A stretch of DNA of 64,000 nt from JACNKV01 sp964388155 (GCA_964388155.1 CAYLYH010000002.1:62001-126000), one strand, 5' to 3'. Counted from the first letter of the stretch, positions 36,414-46,336 are shown. A program made the numbers and translations. The notes: a model not told the origin generated them from the sequence alone.

Positions 36414-39400
36414 ATGAAATTATTAAGAAAATTGCAGTCAGTTCGTAAGTTGATTGCAATGCCAATCATGAGCGTAATCATTATCGCACAATCTGTTCCC
36501 GTCACATTTCACTTCGACCCGCCAATAAATAATTTTCAAGTCCTCCGTTTAGTAGGAAGTTTCAATGGTTGGAATAATTCTGATAACACTCTAATCATGG
36601 AAGACTCTGACGGAGATGGGGAGTTTACACTTACGACTGAGTTGCCTCAAAATGTAAACCATAATTATAAATTTGTCCTGGATGCAGATTGGGGACAGGC
36701 ATTTACCGACCCGCACAACCCACGGATTAACACCTCAGATAATAACAATTCTATGATTGAAGTAACAGATCCCATCATTACCTACCTTCTGCCTCGTGAT
36801 GTCACTACTACAGGAGACATATATATTGATACAACGTCGGTGGGTGTGCCAATACGTGTTGTTATCAATCATTCACCGGATCATCCTATCGATATCGAAA
36901 CGCTGGTCGTAACGATTGACGGTGTGCCAATTAATAATCCATCCCAATATTTTATCCAAGAACTTCATGAGTTTACTTTTCAACCGCAAGAACCTCTTTC
37001 TTTTGGAGAACACACCATAACAGCAAGTATATCATCGGAATTAGGGACGGTTACCCAAAGTTCTACTTATTTGTATGAACCCAATTTAGTTATATATACT
37101 GCTCCGGTTGATTTTTATTTTGACAGTCATAATTCACGGCTATTTTTTATGCAATCAATCAATGCTGTGTCACTTATGGGCTCTTTTAATAATTGGAATA
37201 ATCAATTTAATCCCATGACAGACTTAGACGAAGATGGCGTCTGGGAAACAACGGTTGATTTAGAAGAAAATGAGTGGGAATATAAATTTCAACTTAACAC
37301 CAGTTATTGGACTAATGATTGGGATAACCCTGAATATAACCCTAACAATACAAATAATAACTTAATCATTGTCATGCCAGACTCCACTCCAAGTATCAAA
37401 CTATTAGAACCAACTCAAGGAACGATATTTTCTGAAATCGAAACAGAGTTTATTTTCCGTGCAAAATTACGATCGGGCACATATGGTGATGGAATTAACG
37501 AATCCTCTATACAGTTAAACTACAACGAATCTCTGATTACTCACCAATTTAATTCCGAGACAAATGAAGTCTCAGCTATCATTTCTCTTTCTCAGAATGA
37601 CGAGTTTACTCATATTTCTGTTTTCTTTGAAAACGGAAAAGGAATTACGACAGAAAATCAATATACTTTCGGGGTTTTTCCTGAAAACTCCGGGTATCAT
37701 TTTGTCGACGCGTTTAATGATATACAATATATTGTTCCAGATGATATGTCCCAAACAGATGTTGATATTCACAGCCTTTGTATTGAAGCTACAGGAAACA
37801 ACGATATCTTACATTTTACGGTTAAAATGGGGGGTATTCACGATAAAACACGGCTGGGGTTACTAATTACAAATCCCGTAAATAGCTATGCTGAAGATTC
37901 CCGCGGATTGGATTTACTCTTACAAGATTGGAACAACGAAGGGATATTTGTATCGATTTCCCCACCCAATAGTTCTCTGTTTAATGCAGAGATCGAAAAC
38001 CGCTTCCAAGAAAATCGTGAACCGACTCTATTTGGGACAACTCAAATAATTATTGATGAATCCGCTATTTTAAACTCAGAATTTGTTTTTGATGTTGAAC
38101 TGGCATATTTCGACAGTTTACTCGGTGGATGGAATCAAAGACGTGAGTTCACTCTCTTCTCTTATATCGCATCTGACGACGGAAGTGGCAACGGATATGA
38201 AGTTACTATTGACAACGGTGGCATCGCTAATTTAGAAGATCCGGATGTGTTTGATGCTGCATTTATTCGAAGTGCCTTTTGGCAAAATCGGATTCTGTCA
38301 AATTACATAATAGAAGATGAACCACATGGCGCTCGTCTTAGTGCTTTGGATGGTCATGGGCGTGGAGTTGCGTCGCTTTACTCTGAAGATATTTCTGATA
38401 GCTTAGCTAATTTTGGTCCTGTCATTACGTTTTTAACTCCTTCGGAAATTTATTGGTATGAAAACATTACTATTGCAGGTACAGTTGACGATGAATCCGT
38501 TACAACTGTAAATCTATATTTTAATGAAACAGAAACAATTTTAGATGTAATCGATGGCGTTTTTACTCAAGATGTTACGCTAACTGAAGGTAATAATATC
38601 ACTTACGTGTATGCGGAGGCAAGCAATGGGTATTCTGCTCTTTCTGAGGAACTCTTTCTCACGTATGAAAAAAATCATAATCCAACGGCTACTATTTTGG
38701 GAGATATCCAAGATCTACAAGTTACGTTTACGGCAGTATGCTATTCGCCGGATGATCTAAATTTCTCATATTTATGGTCGGCAGATGAAAATAATCCGGC
38801 AAATCTTATCGTGCATGGAATGCCTTATTTCTCCACCATGACAGTTACAGTTCCCGGGACACCGGGAGAATACTACATAGATCTCGTTGCCACAGATTCG
38901 CAAGGAAGAGTTGCCGTTGCCCGTCACTGTATTATCTATGATGGAGTGATGATACGATTAATATCCAATGAAGAGCATGCCGGTTGGATAGACGATGCTA
39001 TAATCTATGAGATTTACCCCCGCTCATTTACAGATCAAGGTGGGTTCGCAGGAATCATCGACCGGATTCCTGACATGCTTGACCTCGGAATTAATACTAT
39101 TTGGTTAATGCCCATCTACACCGGACCAACTACTCATGGCTATGAGATTACTGATTATTACGGATTTGAAGAAGACTTCGGTACTGAAGAAGATTTCCGT
39201 TCCTTAGTTGATGCACTGCACAATCATTCTATTCGGATTATTCTTGATTTTGTCGTAAATCATACGTCCATTCAACATCCATTTATGCAAAATGTATTTG
39301 AGTATAATCAATATTCACCTTGGGCAGATTTTTATCTTTGGAACGGAATTCCAGGTGATTCCAATTATGAGTACTTTTTTGATTGGGCAAGTCTTCCAAA

Positions 39401-40574
39401 CCTCAATCATAATAATTCAGATGTTCGAAAATATTTTATAGATGTGGCGACGCATTGGGTTAATGAGTACGATATTGATGGATACCGTTGTGATGTTGCG
39501 TGGGGAGTTGAACAGCGAAATCCGCAATTTTGGCAGGATTGGCGATCGGCGTTAAAGAACATAAAACCGGAAATTTTCTTAGAAGCCGAAGCGAGCGCTG
39601 AAGATTTAGTATATTTTGACCATCGTTTCGATTCAGCGAATGACTGGAATTTACGGAACCGGATTCGCGAAGCTATCGATGGGACTACGTCCATAAATGA
39701 ATTAAACGAAGAATTTCAATTCCAATATCCTGTTCATGCTCGTCCTCTACGTTTTTTAGAAAACCATGACGAAATACGAATGGCAGCATCACACGACACA
39801 GAACGCTCAAAACTTGCTCATACTCTTATTATGACAGCAAACGGTATCCCGTTAATTTATTCTGGTGGAGAAGTCGGCGAACTCACAACACGAGATATGA
39901 TTAATTGGAGTGACCCAGATAACATCCGACCCTATTTTAAGACATTAATTGAAATTCGAAAAAACTATATCCACAATCCTGTGATCAGTCAAATTCCCAG
40001 TTCACAATCCAATGATATTTACACCTATACTTCAACCAGTAATAACCATATTCTTCTTACGGTTGCGAACCTTCGTCCTACCAACTATAACTTTACCCTC
40101 GACCTGAGCGGGCTACCGTTTGAAGGTAGCGGTTCTTATTACTTAACAGATTTATTCAATGGAACTATCTACGAAATTTCTGAAGATCAGTTGGAAAATT
40201 TCTCGTTTTCCATCGATGGTCATGAAGCAAACATTTTGTATTATGCTTCTGTTCCATTATCAATTGATGGTGATGAACAGATTACCGACTTACCGAAAAC
40301 GTTCAACTTACATCAGAATTATCCGAATCCATTTAATCCGTCAACCACTATTCGATACAATTTGCCTGAGGATATCAAGATAACTCTACGTATTTACGAT
40401 ATCACCGGGAGAGTAATAAGAACCTTAGTAAATCATACTCAACCTGCCGGTATCTATAAAACAGTGTGGAACGGAACAACTGATATCGGAAAACCCTCAA
40501 GCTCCGGAATGTACTTTGCTCAAATCCAAGCCGGGGATTATTCTCACGTCATTAAAATGCTATATATAAAGTGA
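36414..40574 (+). CDS. Secreted multidomain GH13 alpha-amylase with T9SS-type C-terminal domain
   Basis: A 1386-residue exported protein. A basic, hydrophobic signal peptide is followed by two AMPK/CBM48-like glycogen-binding modules (RLVGSFNGWNN with DSDGDGEFT; SLMGSFNNWNN with DLDEDGVWETTVDL) and unassigned beta-rich regions. The GH13 barrel occupies about residues 858-1240, with nucleophile D1027 in DGYRCDVAWG, acid/base E1059 in LEAEAS and D1119 in FLENHDEIR. A beta C-domain and a type IX sorting-like domain starting NYPNPFNPSTTIRYNLPE end the protein. It should cut alpha-1,4-glucans outside the cell. It is the first gene of a plus-strand group and overlaps the alternative start of the next gene. 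Confidence 0.93.
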   Translation: MKLLRKLQSVRKLIAMPIMSVIIIAQSVPVTFHFDPPINNFQVLRLVGSFNGWNNSDNTLIMEDSDGDGEFTLTTELPQNVNHNYKFVLDADWGQAFTDPHNPRINTSDNNNSMIEVTDPIITYLLPRDVTTTGDIYIDTTSVGVPIRVVINHSPDHPIDIETLVVTIDGVPINNPSQYFIQELHEFTFQPQEPLSFGEHTITASISSELGTVTQSSTYLYEPNLVIYTAPVDFYFDSHNSRLFFMQSINAVSLMGSFNNWNNQFNPMTDLDEDGVWETTVDLEENEWEYKFQLNTSYWTNDWDNPEYNPNNTNNNLIIVMPDSTPSIKLLEPTQGTIFSEIETEFIFRAKLRSGTYGDGINESSIQLNYNESLITHQFNSETNEVSAIISLSQNDEFTHISVFFENGKGITTENQYTFGVFPENSGYHFVDAFNDIQYIVPDDMSQTDVDIHSLCIEATGNNDILHFTVKMGGIHDKTRLGLLITNPVNSYAEDSRGLDLLLQDWNNEGIFVSISPPNSSLFNAEIENRFQENREPTLFGTTQIIIDESAILNSEFVFDVELAYFDSLLGGWNQRREFTLFSYIASDDGSGNGYEVTIDNGGIANLEDPDVFDAAFIRSAFWQNRILSNYIIEDEPHGARLSALDGHGRGVASLYSEDISDSLANFGPVITFLTPSEIYWYENITIAGTVDDESVTTVNLYFNETETILDVIDGVFTQDVTLTEGNNITYVYAEASNGYSALSEELFLTYEKNHNPTATILGDIQDLQVTFTAVCYSPDDLNFSYLWSADENNPANLIVHGMPYFSTMTVTVPGTPGEYYIDLVATDSQGRVAVARHCIIYDGVMIRLISNEEHAGWIDDAIIYEIYPRSFTDQGGFAGIIDRIPDMLDLGINTIWLMPIYTGPTTHGYEITDYYGFEEDFGTEEDFRSLVDALHNHSIRIILDFVVNHTSIQHPFMQNVFEYNQYSPWADFYLWNGIPGDSNYEYFFDWASLPNLNHNNSDVRKYFIDVATHWVNEYDIDGYRCDVAWGVEQRNPQFWQDWRSALKNIKPEIFLEAEASAEDLVYFDHRFDSANDWNLRNRIREAIDGTTSINELNEEFQFQYPVHARPLRFLENHDEIRMAASHDTERSKLAHTLIMTANGIPLIYSGGEVGELTTRDMINWSDPDNIRPYFKTLIEIRKNYIHNPVISQIPSSQSNDIYTYTSTSNNHILLTVANLRPTNYNFTLDLSGLPFEGSGSYYLTDLFNGTIYEISEDQLENFSFSIDGHEANILYYASVPLSIDGDEQITDLPKTFNLHQNYPNPFNPSTTIRYNLPEDIKITLRIYDITGRVIRTLVNHTQPAGIYKTVWNGTTDIGKPSSSGMYFAQIQAGDYSHVIKMLYIK

Positions 40575-40582
40575 CAGTTCAC

Positions 40583-42394
40583 ATGGCACCTATCTACATA
40601 CTAGGAATTTCAGCATATTATCACGATTCAGCAATTTGCTTATTACGTGATGGCGAAATTGTATTTGCCGCTCAAGAAGAGCGATTTTCCCGAAAAAAAC
40701 ATGATGATAGTTTCCCTAAACACGCCATTCAAGTATGTTTCGAAGAGAACAGAATCACAGCAGAAGACTTGACATGTGTCGTGTTTTACGATAAACCTTT
40801 GTTGAAATTCGAACGTATATTAGAAACGTACATTTTTTCAGCACCTAAAGGGATTCGATCATTCATCAAAGCCATACCGATATGGATTAAGAAAAAACTA
40901 TGGATAAAAGACGAAATTGCCAAAAAGCTTAATTATTCAGGTGAAATACTGTTTACAGAGCACCACCAATCTCATGCTGCATCAGCATTCTATCCATCTC
41001 CATTTAAACAAGCTGCGTTTTTAACAATGGATGGGGTTGGTGAATGGGCAACAACAAGCTGGGGAGTAGGTATTGATAATACAGTGCAAATTCATAACGA
41101 GATTCACTTTCCTCATTCTCTTGGCCTTTTATATTCCGCTTTTACGTACTACACCGGTTTTAGAGTAAACTCCGGAGAATACAAAGTTATGGGATTAGCA
41201 CCTTACGGAAATCCAATATACAAACAACAGATTTACGACCACTTAATTGACGTAAAAGATGATGGATCATATCGCCTTAATATGAAATATTTTAATTACG
41301 CGGTTGGTCTAACCATGACAAACCATAATTTTCATAAATTGTTTGATGGACCTCCACGAAAACCTGAATCACCTCTCACACAAAAACAAATGGATTTAGC
41401 CTGTTCAATCCAAAAAGTAACTGAAGAGGTTATGTTAACATCAGCAAAGCATATTGCAAAGGAAACACGTGAACGTAATTTGTGTTTAGCAGGCGGTGTA
41501 GCACTAAACTGCGTTGCTAATGGAAAAATCCTTAGGAGCGGCCTCTTTGACAATATTTGGGTACAACCGGCATCCGGTGATGCAGGCGGTGCCTTAGGAG
41601 CTGCATTAGAAGTGTGGAATACTAAGTTTAACTCTAATAGAGACGTTAACATCTCAGATAGTATGCACGGATGTTACTTAGGAAAAGAATATGATGATAA
41701 CAATATTCAGTCTTTCCTTGATGAACATAATATTCCAAACAAAAAAATAGACATGCCATCAAAAGCAGGTGCCAAACTAATTTCAAACGGAAAAGTATTA
41801 GGCTGGTTTCAGGATAAAATGGAATTCGGTCCACGCGCACTGGGAAACAGAAGTATTCTTGGTGATGCACGATCAGAAACCATGCAGACAATCATGAATC
41901 TTAAAATAAAATTCAGAGAATCCTTTAGACCATTTGCGCCTTCTGTACTAGAAGAAGACATATCAGAATGGTTCGACATTGACAGGCCAAGTCCTTATAT
42001 GCTGTTAGTTGCGCAAATATTAGATATTCATAAAAGTAATGATGATTTCTCACATACAACAGGGATTGATCTACTAAAGAAAAAACGTTCTTCAATCCCT
42101 GCAATAACCCATGTTGATTACTCAGCAAGAATACAAAGTGTAAATAAACACATTAATCCTAAATACCATGCTCTTATTTCAGAATTTAAAACTATAACCG
42201 GTTGCCCTGTTATAGTGAATACTTCATTCAACGTCCGTGGTGAACCTATTGTTGAATCACCTGAAGATGCATATAGGTGCTTTATGCGAACTGAAATGGA
42301 TTACTTAATTCTGGGATCATTTTTACTAAGCAAAGATGATCAGCCTGAATTTTTAGATACAATTAACTGGAGACAAGAATATGCGCTTGATTAA
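40583..42394 (+). CDS. NodU/CmcH-family carbamoyltransferase
   Basis: A 604-residue two-domain enzyme that uses carbamoyl phosphate and ATP to carbamoylate a hydroxyl group. The N-terminal Kae1-like domain starts YILGISAYYHDSAICLLRDGEIVFAAQEERFSRKKHD and has the metal-binding HHQSHAASAFYPSPF. The C-terminal YrdC-like domain has MEFGPRALGNRSILGDAR and CPVIVNTSFNVRGEPIVESPEDA. The ATG at 40583 is preferred; a GTG at 40571 would overlap the amylase stop. The target is unknown: known relatives modify nodulation factors, antibiotics and saxitoxin, and here a surface glycan or lipid is plausible. The next two genes complete a recurrent trio. Confidence 0.93.
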   Translation: MAPIYILGISAYYHDSAICLLRDGEIVFAAQEERFSRKKHDDSFPKHAIQVCFEENRITAEDLTCVVFYDKPLLKFERILETYIFSAPKGIRSFIKAIPIWIKKKLWIKDEIAKKLNYSGEILFTEHHQSHAASAFYPSPFKQAAFLTMDGVGEWATTSWGVGIDNTVQIHNEIHFPHSLGLLYSAFTYYTGFRVNSGEYKVMGLAPYGNPIYKQQIYDHLIDVKDDGSYRLNMKYFNYAVGLTMTNHNFHKLFDGPPRKPESPLTQKQMDLACSIQKVTEEVMLTSAKHIAKETRERNLCLAGGVALNCVANGKILRSGLFDNIWVQPASGDAGGALGAALEVWNTKFNSNRDVNISDSMHGCYLGKEYDDNNIQSFLDEHNIPNKKIDMPSKAGAKLISNGKVLGWFQDKMEFGPRALGNRSILGDARSETMQTIMNLKIKFRESFRPFAPSVLEEDISEWFDIDRPSPYMLLVAQILDIHKSNDDFSHTTGIDLLKKKRSSIPAITHVDYSARIQSVNKHINPKYHALISEFKTITGCPVIVNTSFNVRGEPIVESPEDAYRCFMRTEMDYLILGSFLLSKDDQPEFLDTINWRQEYALD

Positions 42395-42797
42395 TTCCTT
42401 AGGTATAAACACCATTCTTTATGATAAAAATATCTTAAGAAAATTTGGATTAATTCTAACGGGAATAATCTATGGTATTTTGCTTTTCATTTATTATCGC
42501 ACAGGAAATACATACTTGTACATTCTCATTTCTACAATAATTTTATCCGGAATCTCCATTGTATTCTCATCTCTAATAAAATATCTTTATATTCCGTGGA
42601 TGATAATTGCCCTTTTAATCGGATCAATTGTTACTCGATTCATCCTCACATTATTTTATATAGTAATTATTACACCCTATGGTTTAATAAAAAATACTCT
42701 TGGTTTGTTGCGAAGACAAAAAAATAATTCTGATGGTAGTAATTCTTATTGGATAAAAAAAGATGATAAAAAACCCTCAATGGAAAGGATGTTCTAA
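42381..42797 (+). CDS. SxtJ-like small membrane protein
   Basis: A 138-residue protein with three to four hydrophobic segments and a charged C-terminus (LRRQKNNSDGSNSYWIKKDDKKPSMERMF). The ending, a tryptophan followed by basic residues, and the position just after a carbamoyltransferase are typical of SxtJ-family proteins. It overlaps the carbamoyltransferase by 14 bases and shares one base with the next gene. Its function is not established; it probably helps anchor or assist the carbamoyltransferase at the membrane (inference). Confidence 0.75.
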   Translation: MRLINSLGINTILYDKNILRKFGLILTGIIYGILLFIYYRTGNTYLYILISTIILSGISIVFSSLIKYLYIPWMIIALLIGSIVTRFILTLFYIVIITPYGLIKNTLGLLRRQKNNSDGSNSYWIKKDDKKPSMERMF

Positions 42798-42955
42798 TGA
42801 GTAAACTTAGTATTTTCAGTGAAATATGGATCTACATGAGAATCAGGAAAAAGTGGTGGTTAGCTCCTATCTTTATTTTTCTATTTCTTTTAGGATTCAT
42901 AATTATTTTCGCAGAAGGATCTGCTTTAGCACCCTTCATTTACACACTGTTTTAA
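42797..42955 (+). CDS. DUF5989-like 52-residue membrane protein
   Basis: A short gene starting at the ATG that overlaps the preceding stop (TAATG). It encodes 52 residues: a hydrophilic start (SKLSIFSEIWIYMRIRKKWW), one membrane helix (LAPIFIFLFLLGFIIIF) and the ending AEGSALAPFIYTLF. This pattern matches the DUF5989 family, which commonly follows carbamoyltransferase and SxtJ genes. Its role is unknown. Confidence 0.85.
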   Translation: MSKLSIFSEIWIYMRIRKKWWLAPIFIFLFLLGFIIIFAEGSALAPFIYTLF

Positions 42956-42966
42956 TAATTAATAAC

Positions 42967-43172
42967 TCTGCAGAAGGGGGTTGAACCAATAACAACAAGC
43001 AGAGTCAGGAATTGAATTATTAATTTGTTTTATCCAATTGGTAAGTTCTATTAAATTTAGTAACTCTGTTATGAGTTACGGTTGGGATATTAGAGTCAAT
43101 ATTGCAATCTCTCAAAATTAATAAAACTACTTACTCCGTGATACAATAATATGGATACTGAAAAACAATAAA
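42967..43172. repeat. Decayed copy of the amylase/trmB divergent promoter region
   Basis: About 200 bases align with 62096-62310, with 47 consecutive identical bases (43050-43096 versus 62183-62229). The copy includes, on the minus strand, a degraded start of the GH13 amylase signal peptide (ATA instead of ATG, with small indels), the operator palindrome, and on the plus strand a degraded trmB start that reads M-D-T-E-K-Q-stop at 43152. It now lies directly upstream of the secreted EEP-family gene. It must come from duplication of the regulatory region followed by decay. Confidence 0.85.
43060..43079. promoter_or_regulatory. Operator palindrome, copy A
   Basis: GTAACTC, six bases, GAGTTAC: perfect 7-base arms, identical to copy C at 62193-62212 including the spacer. 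On the minus strand a promoter-like TTGAGA (43110-43115), 17 bases and TAATAT (43087-43092) sit just before it. In this copy that promoter points at a dead amylase remnant. Confidence 0.7.
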
Positions 43173-43182
43173 GGATATTTTA

Positions 43183-44364
43183 ATGAAAACACGGGCAAAA
43201 TATATTCAACAAATCCTATTTATAATCGTGTGGATACTTTCAGGGCTTTTTGCACAAGCATCAATCAAAATTATGACATACAATCTAATGGGCATGAAGC
43301 CGGATACGGATTGGCAAACAAGACTACATTATACTATTCAGCATTTAAAAACAATTGATCCGGATATCATTGGACTACAGGAGATAAATGAACCTCAAGG
43401 AGGTGGAGGTGGCATTAACATGGCTAATGTGATTGCTGATTCACTTGGAGCACACTACGATCAGTACTACTTTGTCTACCAAGAAGTTACTCACACGTCT
43501 TGGAGTCAATTTGACGAAAGCATTGGTATCATTAGCAAGCACCCAATTATTAGTTATGGTTATGATAATCTAACTCCGGGTGTATTTCCAAGGAAAGTAG
43601 TCTGGACATACATTCAAACTCCTATTGGTTATGTTCATTTTTTTAACACACATCTTTCTTATCAAAATGATCATAATTCTATACGTATTCAGCAAACCAA
43701 TGAAATTAAAGATTTTATATCTTTGAAAGAATCTACATGGACTGGAATCTCATCAGTATTAGTAGGCGATTTTAATTGCACGCCGTTCTCAGATCCTATA
43801 TATTCCTTAACCATTCCTAATATCGGCATCGGATTCACAAGTACTTATGCTTATATTAATCCCAATTTTTCAGGATATACTTATCCCGCAGATAATCCCT
43901 ATAAAAAAATAGATTATAACTTTATAAAAAATAGTAGCTATGTCACAATTGATACATCATTCATCGTAATATATGCTCCATACGATGGACAACACTTCCC
44001 TTCAGATCATTATGGCGTACTCACTGTACTTTCTGGTAGTAGCACTCCCTTGAATATAAACGATAATGACATATTTACAGCAAGGGACTTCTCTTTAAAT
44101 CAAGCTTATCCTAATCCATTTAACGCAACCATTTCTATTCCATTTAATGTTAACGGGGAAGACAATATTATGAATTTATCGATATATGATATTTCCGGAA
44201 AAAATATTCGAACTCTCTTAAATCGTAAGACGATGCGCGGAAAACACACTATTAATTGGGACGGATTAGATGACAAAAATCGACCTTTGGCTTCAGGCTT
44301 TTACTTTATTAGTCTACGCACCTTGAAAGGCCAGCTTACTCAGAAAATAATTCTGCTAAAATAA
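43183..44364 (+). CDS. Secreted endonuclease/exonuclease/phosphatase-fold hydrolase with T9SS-type domain
   Basis: A 393-residue exported protein. The signal peptide ends near GLFAQA. The EEP domain (about 26-285) has IKIMTYNLMGM, DIIGLQEINE with the metal-binding glutamate, NTHLSY, VGDFNCTP and FPSDHYGVL with the catalytic Asp-His pair. This fold covers nucleases, sphingomyelinases and phosphodiesterases, and the substrate cannot be chosen from sequence. A sorting-like domain follows (NQAYPNPFNATISIPF to QKIILLK). Its upstream region is the decayed copy of the amylase/trmB promoter. It converges with the SGNH gene, with 7 bases between the stops. Confidence 0.88.
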   Translation: MKTRAKYIQQILFIIVWILSGLFAQASIKIMTYNLMGMKPDTDWQTRLHYTIQHLKTIDPDIIGLQEINEPQGGGGGINMANVIADSLGAHYDQYYFVYQEVTHTSWSQFDESIGIISKHPIISYGYDNLTPGVFPRKVVWTYIQTPIGYVHFFNTHLSYQNDHNSIRIQQTNEIKDFISLKESTWTGISSVLVGDFNCTPFSDPIYSLTIPNIGIGFTSTYAYINPNFSGYTYPADNPYKKIDYNFIKNSSYVTIDTSFIVIYAPYDGQHFPSDHYGVLTVLSGSSTPLNINDNDIFTARDFSLNQAYPNPFNATISIPFNVNGEDNIMNLSIYDISGKNIRTLLNRKTMRGKHTINWDGLDDKNRPLASGFYFISLRTLKGQLTQKIILLK

Positions 44365-44371
44365 TAAGATT

Positions 44372-46333
44372 TTATTCCTTGATCCGGCTATAAAATATTT
44401 TAGCTTGTTTGTAGTTTGGGTAATCTTGAATAATCATTTTCAATAACTCTTTTGCACTATCTAAGTCCCCAGTTAGATAATATGCTCCACTTAAATTATA
44501 CAGCGCTTGAGTATCCCCAGGAGAAAGTTTACAAGCCATCTCCAGATATCTGATTGCTTCTTTTGGTTGTTTTTTTTGTACAAAAATACTTCCTGCCATT
44601 TTATAACAATATGAATCTCCACCAAGATTAGTCGCCTGAATTAGATACACTAACGCATCGTCATACAACTCAAATTCAATATAAAATTCTGCAATTGCTT
44701 TATAACTTTTCCAAACATTTGGAAATGCTGAAATTAAAGCAAGATACTCCCTCTCAGCTCTACCAATATCCAATATCTTTCGATAATATTCTGCCATTTT
44801 TATGTGTGCTTCCCAATAAGAAAGTTTATTTTGAAGCATATATACGCCAATAGAATCAACCATATTATATTGTTGAAGTTCAGCCACAGTAATAAATCTG
44901 TTATTTGGAGAAAATGGCCATCCTGAAGTCAATATCTTTATTCTATAATCTGCAATTGTTCTGTCTAATTGAGTCATCCTGACCGGATATTTTTCAATTT
45001 TGGTACTGGGACCTATCATATTCATGTTTAAAAGATTATTGTCAATAATTGACTTGTAAAACGACTCTGCAATGAGCTTGTTACCTTTTTCATTAGGATG
45101 TAAGTGTTCTAACATAAACTCATATCCAATTAAACCGTTTTTTGCAGATTCTGCAAGATAACCTTCAATATCTGATACATACACATTACTATACTCATTA
45201 AACACCTTTATACTCTCATTTATATCACTTGATGCTCTAAATCGAAGTCCGTCGTAATCTCTTGCTAATTCATACTGGAGATTAGCCTCACCATAATTCT
45301 TCAGGTACTCGTTACATCTCCCTGCATAGAAATATAATAGTGCATATTCGGGATCAATTGTTATTGCTCCTCTTATTTCTAATAGTGCTTTTTTAAATTC
45401 ACCTTTCATCATCAAGGCACGAATATTCAGAATTGTTTTTTCTATCGATGACACATCTACACCTGAACTATGAATCGACACATACGGTTTTTGATCACGT
45501 ACATTTGATGCCACAGTTCCAATAAGAACGGACACATTTCGTTCTTCTCCCCATAATATTATATCTCTAACGTTCTTCTCAAATACATCGATTGTGTTCC
45601 AATATAGCGATGATCCCCATGATATTTCTTGCTCCTTTGCAAGTTGCGACATCAAGGTTTCAGCGCCTCTCTCTTTTATTATTTTGGTTGGTTTCACTTT
45701 ATCAACCAAAGATCTGACAACCTGATATAGTTTCCACTTCTTCAACTGTATAAGCATTAAGATAAAAGGCCTGCCACCTAAATATTTTCCAAATGCACCT
45801 TGGGTTGAGCCTGCCCCAAGAGCACCATAAAATTCATTATGTCCAGTATAAATAATCAATAAATCCGGATCATACTCTAAGCATTCTTTTGCAAGATCTC
45901 GCACTGTATAAGAATTAACTGCGGTCATTCCTAAGTTAATCATTTCAAAATCAGTATTTGGATATACGGATTCCAATTGAGTCTTTAACATCGAAGGGTA
46001 TCCACCATTAAAAAAATATGGATACCCTGCAGTTGTGGAGCCACCCAGGACAAATATTCGTTTACTATCATGTTTTTTATTTTTCCAAAAGGAGTCTACA
46101 GTTCCAAATCCTGTCATCCCCTTTTTGGAAAAATATCGAAGGCTTACATCTGAGTTAGCAACAAGTAAATCAGAATTTTCATGATAAGTATGAAAAAGCG
46201 GCAAGTCATTACCAACATCCATGAACCTTAATAATCCTTCAGCAAATAATAGAAAGATAATAGGTATAGCCAGTAATATTGCGTTGAATAAGATTCGTTT
46301 TACCGGGGTTAGTTTTGTCTTCATCTTAACCAC
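44372..46333 (-). CDS. Membrane-anchored SGNH-like hydrolase with TPR repeats
   Basis: About 650 residues. An N-terminal membrane segment (ILFNAILLAIPIIFLLFAEGLLRF) is followed by an SGNH/GDSL-type domain: block I GGSTTAGYP with the nucleophile serine, NLGMTAVNS, block III YTGHNEFYGA and block V LHPNEKG with the histidine. TPR-like helical repeats lie in the middle (YALLYFYAGRCNEYLKNYGEA) and at the C-terminus (ALYNLSGAYYLTGDLDSAKELL). SGNH enzymes are esterases or acyltransferases, often acting on glycans. The start is GTG 46333 or, as likely, ATG 46324. It lies 3 bases after the parvulin gene and is co-transcribed. Confidence 0.85.
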   Translation of the reverse strand: MVKMKTKLTPVKRILFNAILLAIPIIFLLFAEGLLRFMDVGNDLPLFHTYHENSDLLVANSDVSLRYFSKKGMTGFGTVDSFWKNKKHDSKRIFVLGGSTTAGYPYFFNGGYPSMLKTQLESVYPNTDFEMINLGMTAVNSYTVRDLAKECLEYDPDLLIIYTGHNEFYGALGAGSTQGAFGKYLGGRPFILMLIQLKKWKLYQVVRSLVDKVKPTKIIKERGAETLMSQLAKEQEISWGSSLYWNTIDVFEKNVRDIILWGEERNVSVLIGTVASNVRDQKPYVSIHSSGVDVSSIEKTILNIRALMMKGEFKKALLEIRGAITIDPEYALLYFYAGRCNEYLKNYGEANLQYELARDYDGLRFRASSDINESIKVFNEYSNVYVSDIEGYLAESAKNGLIGYEFMLEHLHPNEKGNKLIAESFYKSIIDNNLLNMNMIGPSTKIEKYPVRMTQLDRTIADYRIKILTSGWPFSPNNRFITVAELQQYNMVDSIGVYMLQNKLSYWEAHIKMAEYYRKILDIGRAEREYLALISAFPNVWKSYKAIAEFYIEFELYDDALVYLIQATNLGGDSYCYKMAGSIFVQKKQPKEAIRYLEMACKLSPGDTQALYNLSGAYYLTGDLDSAKELLKMIIQDYPNYKQAKIFYSRIKE

Positions 46334-46336
46334 ATT

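Noticed and set aside
43060..43079. Palindrome read as a transcription terminator for the DUF5989-like gene
   Set aside because: No T-tract follows, the stem is only seven bases, and the same sequence occurs at two promoters, so operator is the better reading.
44372..46333. SusD-like protein because of its helical repeats near a TonB receptor operon
   Set aside because: The N-terminal SGNH blocks and membrane anchor are clear, and it is in a separate operon with a parvulin gene.
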